From an uncultured Actinomycetes bacterium (GTDB lineage: Bacteria; Actinomycetota; Actinomycetes; S36-B12): 37,767 nt of DNA. Within the stretch, counting starts at the first letter, position 1. Every line of letters begins with the position of its first letter. The DNA is taken from assembly GCA_903960135.1 (NCBI GenBank), contig CAJBZP010000092.1, positions 1 through 37,767 of the forward strand, written 5' to 3'. Below are positions 15,439 through 22,475 of this stretch, piece after piece. A model generated the notes under the pieces. The model had not been told where the DNA came from and made no database searches. It saw nothing but the letters and a program-made list of their open reading frames with translations. A program made the translations under genes and the position numbers.

Positions 15439-16139
15439 GAAGACCCCTCGGCGACCGCACGCTGTGTCTTGCGGGCAATATCTTGCAGTGCCGCGCGGCG
15501 CAGCTCCTGTTGCGCGTAGATCTCACGCCGGTCTTTGAGAATTCGGGCCGGCACCCCCCCCATAACGGAAAATGGTGGAACCGATCCACGCACCAGACTG
15601 TGGGCCCCAAGCACACTGCCATTGCCAATCGTGGTCCCTCGCAACACGGTTGCCTTCGTGCCTATCCAAACATCGGGGCCAATGCGTACCGGTGACTTCA
15701 CGATGCCTTGATCTTTAATAGGTAGGTAGATGTCATCGATCGAATGGTCGAAGTCACAGATATATACCCAATCGGCGACAATCGAACCAGCGCCTATTTC
15801 GATGTCGAGGAAGGCGTTGACGGTGTTATCACGACCAAAAACACATTTATCACCAATTGCCAAGGTGCCTTCGTGGCACCGCACTCGATTGTCATCGCCA
15901 AGGTGCACCCAGCGGCCCAGAATCATCCGCCCATACCCCTTGCGGGCATTGACCTCAACATGCTTACCGAAGAACACGAATCCGGTAGTGATGATGTGCG
16001 GATTTCTAACTTTGAATACGAGAAAGCGCCAATAGCGAATCAGGTACCAAGGTGACCAGGCCCGGTTTCGTAACACCCACCGCAAAGATGCCACCGTTAA
16101 AAACCGCGCCTGTCGCGGATCTCGTGGGCTCACGACCAC
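15423..16139 (-). CDS. Hexapeptide-repeat acyltransferase
   Basis: A 238-aa left-handed beta-helix acyltransferase: imperfect hexads run from about residue 70 to 195 (LGRWVHLGDDNRVRCHEG, IGAGSIVADWVYICDFDHSI, VRIGPDVWIGTKATVLRGTTIG), with the DFDHSI histidine as likely catalytic base and VPARILKDR near the end. Such enzymes O-acylate sugars using acyl-CoA. It lies 16 nt downstream of the GT4 gene on the same strand, as one operon. An acetyltransferase (Rv3034c) sits in the mycobacterial MGLP region as I recall, so acylation of the glucan is a reasonable guess. A second GTG at 16133 is an alternative start. Confidence 0.85.
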   Translation of the reverse strand: MVVSPRDPRQARFLTVASLRWVLRNRAWSPWYLIRYWRFLVFKVRNPHIITTGFVFFGKHVEVNARKGYGRMILGRWVHLGDDNRVRCHEGTLAIGDKCVFGRDNTVNAFLDIEIGAGSIVADWVYICDFDHSIDDIYLPIKDQGIVKSPVRIGPDVWIGTKATVLRGTTIGNGSVLGAHSLVRGSVPPFSVMGGVPARILKDRREIYAQQELRRAALQDIARKTQRAVAEGSSQSMN

Positions 16140-16155
16140 GAAGACTACCGAGCCG

Positions 16156-17427
16156 CTAAGAAAGCGCGCCGGTCAGCAGGTTCCCTGGCAACGGTGCCGG
16201 TGCCTTGACCGGCACAGACACCTTGCCCGCCAGGTTTGTTGTGAGCCGACGCTCATCGGCTACCGCCTCCCGGTATACCTCCACAGTTTGAGCAGCAATC
16301 GCAGGCCAGCCGAAATCGCTCTTCACTTTGGCACGAGCCGCCCGCGCGAAAGTTGCCGCTAGTTGCGGGTCAAGTAATACCTGCGCCAGTGCGCCGGAAA
16401 GTTCTACCGAACTTCCTGGCATAAAAGTACGCCCGGTCACGCCGTCTTCGACCAACTCCGCCAAGCCACCCGTGCGGGCGACCACAAGCGGTGCACCTAC
16501 TGACGCGGCCTCAAGGGCGACAATGCCAAAGGGTTCATATAGGGAAGGCACGACCACGGCATCGGCCGCTGCGACCAATGCATGTAATTGCTCCTCCGGC
16601 AGCCACCCTAAAAAGCTCACCCGACGTTGCAAGCGTTTGGCCCTAACCTGCTCAATCAATTGGGTGTCAGCGCTCCCCCGGCCGGCGATCACTAGATGCA
16701 CCCCGGGCACCTGCCGACGCAGCCGTGGCAGCGCATCAATGAGCGTATGCACCCCCTTCTCCCACTCCAAGCGCCCGGTGAAAACCACCAGCGGGCTTGG
16801 GTACTGCGTGCGCGCAATCTGCCGCTGCTTAGCGGTTACGCGCCAGCGCTCGGGGTCGATGCCATTTGCGATCACCACTGTCTTATCCACCGGAGGGCTA
16901 AAGAGTTGCCCCACCTCCCAGCGCATGTGCTCGCTGCAGGCAATTACTCGACGGGCTTCATAAGTGGACCACCATTCAATGCTGTGGATACTTCGCGATA
17001 GATCCGCCGGCAGCCAACCTTGGTGCCGACCCGCCTCGGTCGCATGCATCGTCGTCACATACGGGATGCGGCCCGCTTCCTTTAAAACTGCGGCCGCATG
17101 TGCCACCAGCCAGTCGTGACCATGCACAACCTGCGGCTGCCACGTACGCATCAGCCGGAGCCCCGCGCGCGCAACGGCGCTGTTAAAACCAGCCACCCAA
17201 GCCAGCAAGTGTTCCTCGTCCAAGGGCACATGCGGTGCATCCGGGGTGACACGCAACACCCGAACACCGTTTACGATTTCGTCCGGGCTCGCACCCTCGC
17301 TGCCTTGCGTGATTACGGTAACGTCGAAGCCGAGTGCCGCTTGAGTCTGTGCCATGGCGTGCACGTGCCGCCCCAAGCCGCCGTACACCACCGGTGGGTA
17401 CTCCCACGAGAGGTGAAGAATTCGCAC
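16156..17427 (-). CDS. GT4 alpha-glucosyltransferase, Rv3032/GlgM-like
   Basis: A 423-aa GT-B enzyme of family GT4. The N-terminus MRILHLSWEYPPVVYGGLGRH is typical of actinobacterial alpha-1,4-glucan synthases of the Rv3032 type; the donor domain has VVFTGRLEWEKGV (about 220-232) and the E-x7-E motif in SLYEPFGIVALEAASVG (about 316-332). It would elongate an alpha-1,4-glucan from NDP-glucose. GlgM (maltose-1-phosphate synthase) is a close relative and cannot be excluded; adjacency to the GH57 and methyltransferase genes favours the Rv3032 role. The GTG start follows TATGCT by 6 nt (17434-17439), consistent with a leaderless transcript. Confidence 0.88.
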   Translation of the reverse strand: MRILHLSWEYPPVVYGGLGRHVHAMAQTQAALGFDVTVITQGSEGASPDEIVNGVRVLRVTPDAPHVPLDEEHLLAWVAGFNSAVARAGLRLMRTWQPQVVHGHDWLVAHAAAVLKEAGRIPYVTTMHATEAGRHQGWLPADLSRSIHSIEWWSTYEARRVIACSEHMRWEVGQLFSPPVDKTVVIANGIDPERWRVTAKQRQIARTQYPSPLVVFTGRLEWEKGVHTLIDALPRLRRQVPGVHLVIAGRGSADTQLIEQVRAKRLQRRVSFLGWLPEEQLHALVAAADAVVVPSLYEPFGIVALEAASVGAPLVVARTGGLAELVEDGVTGRTFMPGSSVELSGALAQVLLDPQLAATFARAARAKVKSDFGWPAIAAQTVEVYREAVADERRLTTNLAGKVSVPVKAPAPLPGNLLTGALS

Positions 17428-17460
17428 AGCAGCAGCATAAGGCCATCAATGGGCTCTTAA

Positions 17461-17541
17461 ACCTGCTAGTTCCGTCACCGGAGGTCCGTAAACCTGCTTA
17501 TTCCGTCACTTCTGTGGTGGATTATGACGGAACGAGCAGGT
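17461..17541. repeat. REP-like palindrome with an extra half-copy
   Basis: A palindrome: ACCTGCTTATTCCGTCA (17492-17508) faces TGACGGAACGAGCAGGT (17525-17541) with a 16-nt loop, 15 of 17 bases paired. A solitary left arm ACCTGCTAGTTCCGTCA lies at 17461-17477. The right arm with flanks (ATGACGGAACGAGCAGGTAT, 20 nt) is identical at 18577-18596. The repeated hairpins on both sides of one gene look like REP/BIME-type intergenic elements or leftover ends of a small mobile unit. Confidence 0.8.
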
Positions 17542-17578
17542 ATCAGCCTGTGGATAGTCATTTGGCACTAAGTGACTA

Positions 17579-18544
17579 ATGCTGAACGCTGTCACCATGA
17601 CATTGGACAACTCCAACGACTCAATTTCACTGCCCGAAATCTTCACCATGTCCGAGGCCGTGGCCGCAGGTATGACCGCTGACCAAGTGCGGCAGCGGGT
17701 TCGTTCAGGGCGCTGGGCCGCACTTGGATCAGGTACCTATTCGAGGAGTTTGCCCCCGGCCGACGATCTTGATCCATTCGCCCAACGTCGCAATTTACAT
17801 GTGCAACTAGCCGTTGCCCGTGCGCTGAAAGTCTCGGGCAGTGTCATTGCCTTTGGTTCTGCAGCAATGCTGCATCAGTTGCCACTCGTGACTGGCACAC
17901 CCAAAAATGTTGAACTTCTTGTTCAACCTGGGGCATGGACTGGGACTCGCACGGGCACGCGGTACCGATCCGGCGCCTTAGCTTCGACGGAAATATCTCA
18001 CCTGCCTGCTCCGGTGACAACCCCATTACGAACGTGGCTCGATATCGCCCGCAGCCATCCCTTCGCCGACGCGATTTGTTGCGGTGATGCGGCACTTCAC
18101 TCCGGACTGTTCACCGTTGCAGCACTCGATGCTGCTCTACCCAGCACCGATATTCGTGGCAGCAGTCGCGTACACCGCGCCTCGCGTCACCTGAACATGC
18201 TTCGAGAATCGGCTCTAGAGTCACTCTCGTGGGTTAGATTCCTTGACTGGGATATCGAACTTCCGACCTGTCAATTTCAGGTGACTGATAGGGGTGGGCG
18301 ATTCGTCGCGCGGGTGGATTTCTGTTGGGAGGACAAAATGGTCATCGGCGAGGCTGACGGCCGCCTCAAATACACCAACAAAGACAGTCTGTATCAGGAG
18401 AAGTTGCGCGAAGATCGCCTACGCGAATTGGGCTTCGAGGTGATTAGGTGGAGTTGGAGCGACTTGCTAGAGCCGGCTGCCGTACTCAAGAGGCGCATAT
18501 CCACTGCCCTCACACCATCGCACCACACCTTACGTTCGGCTTGA
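17579..18544 (+). CDS. AbiEi-like N-domain plus DUF559/Vsr-like nuclease-fold protein
   Basis: A 321-aa protein of the kind usually labelled type IV toxin-antitoxin AbiEi-family antitoxin with a DUF559 end. The N-terminus (about 15-60) is a winged-helix-like segment (VAAGMTADQVRQRVRSGRWAALGSGTY); the middle resembles AbiEi (GSAAMLHQLPLV); the C-terminus has a restriction-like fold with FVARVDFCWEDKMVIGEADG (possible Asp and Glu-x-Asp metal ligands) and EKLREDRLRELGFEVIRWSW. No partner toxin gene is adjacent. It is bracketed by REP-like palindromes, the second starting right at its stop codon, and it splits the GT4 gene from the second methyltransferase, so it may be an insertion. ATG 17597 is an alternative start. 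Confidence 0.78.
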   Translation: MLNAVTMTLDNSNDSISLPEIFTMSEAVAAGMTADQVRQRVRSGRWAALGSGTYSRSLPPADDLDPFAQRRNLHVQLAVARALKVSGSVIAFGSAAMLHQLPLVTGTPKNVELLVQPGAWTGTRTGTRYRSGALASTEISHLPAPVTTPLRTWLDIARSHPFADAICCGDAALHSGLFTVAALDAALPSTDIRGSSRVHRASRHLNMLRESALESLSWVRFLDWDIELPTCQFQVTDRGGRFVARVDFCWEDKMVIGEADGRLKYTNKDSLYQEKLREDRLRELGFEVIRWSWSDLLEPAAVLKRRISTALTPSHHTLRSA

Positions 18545-18594
18545 ACCTGCTGAAACCGTCAAAAAATGCCCCAAAAATGACGGAACGAGCAGGT
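18545..18594. repeat. REP-like palindrome, second copy
   Basis: ACCTGCTGAAACCGTCA (18545-18561) faces TGACGGAACGAGCAGGT (18578-18594) with an A-rich 16-nt loop. The right arm is identical to the one at 17525-17541. It begins at the base after the stop codon of the AbiEi/DUF559 gene and may also serve as its terminator. Confidence 0.82.
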
Positions 18595-18635
18595 ATAACG
18601 CCCGCCCACGATCAGGCCGCTGCTGGCGCAAGGAG

Positions 18636-19580
18636 TTACGCGCGAATGCCGGTCACACATACGTTGTAGAACAATTCATCGGGTACTACCCGTTCCAGGA
18701 CATGCTGATCCAGCCACGAGAGTCCCAGCCACCCTCGATAGGCGAACTGCGCCCAATTCCAGCCCAGAGCACCAGGTTTAACTGCCGCTTCAAAAGTTCG
18801 AACCGGCCAACCGAACCACGATGCCGTGAGTTCCTCGGTGACGGTCTTAACATCCACCGCCCCTGCGCGCAAGCACAGGCGAGCCAACTGGTCCGGGTCA
18901 AATGTATGCAGATCGACCACCGACTCTAGTAAGGCCACTTGCGAGGATTTCGCTAATTCATCAGCCGGCCGAGCCCAGCGATCGCGCCACATCGGTAAGC
19001 GCGTTGCCCGTGCGGCCGCCCACCAAGTCAACCGCGACAATCTGCGTGCAACAAAGTCACCGTAGTTCGTCGGTTCGCCACAGAAAACAAAACGGCCGCC
19101 TGGCTTCAGCACACGCAGTACCTCGCGCATCGCCAACTCAACATCGGGTAGGTGATGCAGAACCGCGTGGCCGACGACTAAGTCAAATGACGCATCTGAA
19201 AATGGCAGTTGTTCAGCATCAGCGACTTGCCCGGTGACGTCAAGACCCAATTCTCGACCACCGCGCACCGCGACATCTACCATCCCAGGTGAGATATCCG
19301 TGAGCACGCCGGTGGTTGCCACCTTGGCCTGCATGAGATTCAGTAGGAAGAACCCGGTGCCGCTGCCAAGCTCAAGGGCCCGGGCGTAGGGCGCATCCAC
19401 AGCTCCGGCTACGTGTTCAAATCTGTCGTTAGCGTAGTCAATGCAGCGTTGGTCGTAGGAAATATTCCACTTCGCGTCATAGGTGGACGCTTCCCAATCG
19501 TGATACAACACGTTTGCGAGCTTCGGGTCACTTTGCGCCCGCGTTATTGCATCAGAGTCCGGGTCGTTCATCTTGGTCAT
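18636..19580 (-). CDS. SAM methyltransferase, Rv3037c/Rv3038c-like
   Basis: A 314-aa class I methyltransferase (Methyltransf_11 type). It has a distinctive N-terminus (SDPKLANVLYHDWEASTYDAKW), SAM loop ALELGSGTGFFLLNL (about 68-82), ISPGMVDVA, and VVGHAVLHHLPDVELAMREVLRVLKPGGRFVF. The N-terminal pattern is one I associate with mycobacterial Rv3037c/Rv3038c next to echA17; here too an enoyl-CoA hydratase gene lies directly upstream, overlapping by 4 nt (ATGA). The substrate is not known; a lipid or glucan acceptor are both possible. Confidence 0.83.
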   Translation of the reverse strand: MTKMNDPDSDAITRAQSDPKLANVLYHDWEASTYDAKWNISYDQRCIDYANDRFEHVAGAVDAPYARALELGSGTGFFLLNLMQAKVATTGVLTDISPGMVDVAVRGGRELGLDVTGQVADAEQLPFSDASFDLVVGHAVLHHLPDVELAMREVLRVLKPGGRFVFCGEPTNYGDFVARRLSRLTWWAAARATRLPMWRDRWARPADELAKSSQVALLESVVDLHTFDPDQLARLCLRAGAVDVKTVTEELTASWFGWPVRTFEAAVKPGALGWNWAQFAYRGWLGLSWLDQHVLERVVPDELFYNVCVTGIRA

Positions 19581-20356
19581 CGACCGGTGAACTTGGCCTT
19601 GCCCGGACCGTTCTCCATGAACGATGTCATGCCGATGAGGCGGTCATCGGTCGCGAAGAGGCCGGTGAACTCACCGCGCTCGATTTCTAGGCCCGTATTG
19701 AGATCCACCTCGAGCCCGAAGTTTATGGCGCGCTTGGCCGCCCGCAAGGCTGTACTCGACCCTGCGGCAAATTGCTCAGCCCACGTGATTGCCTCGGTAT
19801 AGACATCATCGGGCGCTACGACTTTGTTGACGAGGCCAATTTGCATTGCTTCGTCAGCCCCCACGAAACGGCCGCTGAAAATTAAATCTTTTGCCCGTGA
19901 CGGCCCAATCAAGCGTGCGAGTCGCTGGGTGCCACCGGCACCGGGGATGATGCCCAACAACACCTCGGGTTGACCCAATTTCGCGTTGTCACCAGCAACG
20001 CGCAGGTCACAGCAAAGCGCCAACTCACAGCCACCACCTAGGGCATAGCCGGTTACCGCAGCGATCGTCGGTACCGGGATGCTGGCAATCGCGGTGAATG
20101 CGGACTGGAGATCACGCGACTGCAGGGCCATCTCCTGGTAGTCCATGTCGGCCATTTCCTTGATGTCGGCGCCCGCCGCGAAAACCTTCGGGCCGCCGTA
20201 GACAACCACGGCACCGATCTCGCGGCGCGCACTCACCTCAACCGCGGCAGCCCGCAATTCCTCCTGCATCTGGCGCGAGAGAGCGTTCATCGGGGGGCGC
20301 GCCAACATGATCGTTGCAACCTTGCCGGCCAGCTCCAAAGACACGTATTCACCCAT
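19577..20356 (-). CDS. Enoyl-CoA hydratase/isomerase (EchA17-like)
   Basis: A 259-aa crotonase-fold enzyme that hydrates trans-2-enoyl-CoA in fatty acid breakdown. The oxyanion-hole segments are KVFAAGADIKEMADMD (about 56-71) and AVTGYALGGGCELALCCDLRVA (about 98-119), with the catalytic Glu in QPEVLLGIIPGAGGTQRLAR (about 128-147). Length is standard. The start follows TAGGCT by 7 nt, consistent with a leaderless transcript, and a perfect 14-bp palindrome overlaps this -10 box, so a repressor probably controls it. It is the first gene of a two-gene unit with the methyltransferase. Confidence 0.93.
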   Translation of the reverse strand: MGEYVSLELAGKVATIMLARPPMNALSRQMQEELRAAAVEVSARREIGAVVVYGGPKVFAAGADIKEMADMDYQEMALQSRDLQSAFTAIASIPVPTIAAVTGYALGGGCELALCCDLRVAGDNAKLGQPEVLLGIIPGAGGTQRLARLIGPSRAKDLIFSGRFVGADEAMQIGLVNKVVAPDDVYTEAITWAEQFAAGSSTALRAAKRAINFGLEVDLNTGLEIERGEFTGLFATDDRLIGMTSFMENGPGKAKFTGR

Positions 20357-20368
20357 GCGCCTGAGCCT

Positions 20369-20382
20369 ACTGACCGGTCAGT
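20369..20382 (-). promoter_or_regulatory. Perfect palindrome, probable TetR-type operator
   Basis: ACTGACCGGTCAGT is a perfect 14-bp palindrome. Its edge coincides with the probable -10 box of the enoyl-CoA hydratase gene (TAGGCT on the minus strand, 20364-20369), and it is about 20-33 nt from the divergent glgX -10. The form fits operators of TetR-type regulators of acyl-CoA metabolism. No regulator gene is nearby. Confidence 0.6.
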
Positions 20383-20401
20383 CTTGATCCGGCTCGGCCT
20401 G

Positions 20402-20407
20402 TAGCGT
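20402..20407 (+). promoter_or_regulatory. Probable -10 box of glgX
   Basis: TAGCGT lies seven nt before GTG 20415, supporting that codon as a leaderless start rather than GTG 20406, which overlaps the box. Confidence 0.4.
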
Positions 20408-20414
20408 GGGCCCG

Positions 20415-22475
20415 GTGAGCACCGGTTGGGATCCCCTTGGCGTGCACCCCGATGGGCATGGTGGTGCAAATGTCGCGCTCTGGGCGCAGTCCGCGTCCGC
20501 CGTCGATCTGTGCGTCTTTCCTGATGGCGCAGCTGAATATCGCATTCCCTTGACCCACAAGGTCTTCAATATTTTCCACGCCCACGCGCTGGACCTGCCG
20601 GTTGGCACCCGCTATGGGTTTCGTGTTGAGGGCCCTTGGCAACCGCGCATCGGGCAGCGCTGGAACCCGAACAAGTTGCTCCTTGATCCGTATGCGCGCG
20701 CGATAGACGGTGACTTCAAATTGCACCCGGCAGTTTTCGGCCACGTCGATCGCGATGACCTAAGCATGAACACCAGCGATTCGGCTCCGTACGTCCCGCG
20801 CAGCGTGGTCACCGACAACTGGTTCGATTGGGGAAACGATCGGCACCCACATATCCCTTGGGGCGACACCCTCATCTATGAGGCGCACGTGCGGGGCTTG
20901 ACCATGCGCAACCAATTTGTGCCGGAGCAGCTACGCGGAACATACGCCGGGCTCGCCCACCCCGCGATCATCGATTACCTTTTGAGCCTCGGAGTCACCG
21001 CCATCGAGTTGATGCCGATCCAGCATTTCGTCGATGAAACCCATCTCCTGGAGCTTGGCCTAACAAACTACTGGGGATACAACTCAATTGGTTTCTTCGC
21101 CCCGCACGCCCGCTATTCGTCATCCGGGTCGCGCGGTGAGCAAGTGCGCGAGTTCAAGGAGATGGTGAAAGCCCTGCACAGCGCCGGCCTCGAGGTGATC
21201 CTTGATGTCGTCTACAACCATACGGCCGAAGGTAGCGAACTTGGGCCAACTCTTGCGTTCCGCGGCATCGGTAATGACGATTACTACCGCCTGAAGGATC
21301 AAGGCCGTCGGTATACCGACTACACCGGCACCGGCAATACTTTTGATGTCTCGCACCCACACGTTCTGCAGCTGGTTATGGACTCACTTCGCTACTGGGT
21401 AACTGAGATGCATGTTGATGGCTTTCGCTTTGATTTGGCTTCAGCCCTCGCTCGGTCATTTCACGACGTTGACATGCTCGGAAACTTCATGACGACCATC
21501 CAGCAGGATCCGGTGCTTCGGCGCGTGAAGCTCATTGCCGAGCCATGGGATGTTGGTCCGGGTGGCTATCAAGTCGGCGAGTTCCCGCCGCTTTGGACCG
21601 AGTGGAACGGCAAGTACCGTGATTGCGTGCGCGACTATTGGCGTGGGGCAGCCGGCATCGGTGAACTGGGTTGGCGCCTAACCGGGTCAGCTGATCTGTA
21701 CGCAAGCGAGGGGCGTCGCCCATTTGCCTCGATCAATTTCGTGACTGCTCATGACGGCTTCACTATGCGCGATCTCGTCTCCTACGACCATAAACACAAT
21801 GAGGCAAATCTCGAAGGGAACCGAGATGGCACCGATGACAATCGGTCGATGAATTTCGGGGTCGAAGGTGAGACCGACGACGAAACGGTAAATGATCTTC
21901 GGCAACGCCAAATACGAAACCTGATGGCCACTTTGCTGTTGTCGACTGGCGTGCCAATGTTGACTGCCGGTGATGAGTTCGGCCGCACGCAGTCAGGCAA
22001 TAACAATGCCTACTGCCAAGACAATGAGATTTCTTGGCTCGATTGGGATTGGGAGCCATGGCAGCAGGACTTACACACATTCACCAAGTCTTTAGTTCGA
22101 TTGCGACATGACCATCCAGCTTTCCGGCAGCGCTACTTCTTCGATGGCCGCCCCATTCACGAAGGCGGGCCAAAGGATTTGGCCTGGATTTCGCCGACCG
22201 GCTATGAGCTAACGGTCGAGGACTGGAACTCGACCACCGCTCGAGCCCTAGGGATGTTTATCGCTGGGGTTGACGGTGGCAGCTCATTCTTGGTACTGAT
22301 GCACGCCGGCAACGAGGATATCCCGTTCGCCTTGCCCGGCGCGCCTTACGGCACGAAGTACCACCGGGTGATCGACACGGTAATGGCGTCCGCGAAATCG
22401 ACGAACCCGGCAACGGCGGGCAGTGAAATCAAATTGGTGGCCCACAGCATGCTCGTCTTCGAAGTAGTGGGCTAA
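20415..22475 (+). CDS. glgX: Glycogen debranching enzyme
   Basis: Hydrolyses alpha-1,6 branch linkages of glycogen limit dextrins, working with GlgP. The 686-aa protein has an N-terminal CBM48 domain (about 1-120) and a GH13 isoamylase-type barrel: DVVYNHTAEG, VDGFRFDLASAL (nucleophile Asp340), LIAEPWDVGPGGYQ (Glu376), NFVTAHDGFT (Asp447) and the GNNNAYCQDNEI loop typical of GlgX. The track start is GTG 20406; GTG 20415 (MSTGWDPLG) is preferred from the promoter spacing. It is convergent with glgP, overlapping by 4 nt. Numbering is from the chosen start. Confidence 0.95.
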   Translation: MSTGWDPLGVHPDGHGGANVALWAQSASAVDLCVFPDGAAEYRIPLTHKVFNIFHAHALDLPVGTRYGFRVEGPWQPRIGQRWNPNKLLLDPYARAIDGDFKLHPAVFGHVDRDDLSMNTSDSAPYVPRSVVTDNWFDWGNDRHPHIPWGDTLIYEAHVRGLTMRNQFVPEQLRGTYAGLAHPAIIDYLLSLGVTAIELMPIQHFVDETHLLELGLTNYWGYNSIGFFAPHARYSSSGSRGEQVREFKEMVKALHSAGLEVILDVVYNHTAEGSELGPTLAFRGIGNDDYYRLKDQGRRYTDYTGTGNTFDVSHPHVLQLVMDSLRYWVTEMHVDGFRFDLASALARSFHDVDMLGNFMTTIQQDPVLRRVKLIAEPWDVGPGGYQVGEFPPLWTEWNGKYRDCVRDYWRGAAGIGELGWRLTGSADLYASEGRRPFASINFVTAHDGFTMRDLVSYDHKHNEANLEGNRDGTDDNRSMNFGVEGETDDETVNDLRQRQIRNLMATLLLSTGVPMLTAGDEFGRTQSGNNNAYCQDNEISWLDWDWEPWQQDLHTFTKSLVRLRHDHPAFRQRYFFDGRPIHEGGPKDLAWISPTGYELTVEDWNSTTARALGMFIAGVDGGSSFLVLMHAGNEDIPFALPGAPYGTKYHRVIDTVMASAKSTNPATAGSEIKLVAHSMLVFEVVG

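Noticed and set aside
17428-18635. Complete AbiE toxin-antitoxin system
   Set aside because: Only an AbiEi/DUF559-like protein is present; no AbiEii nucleotidyltransferase gene is adjacent.
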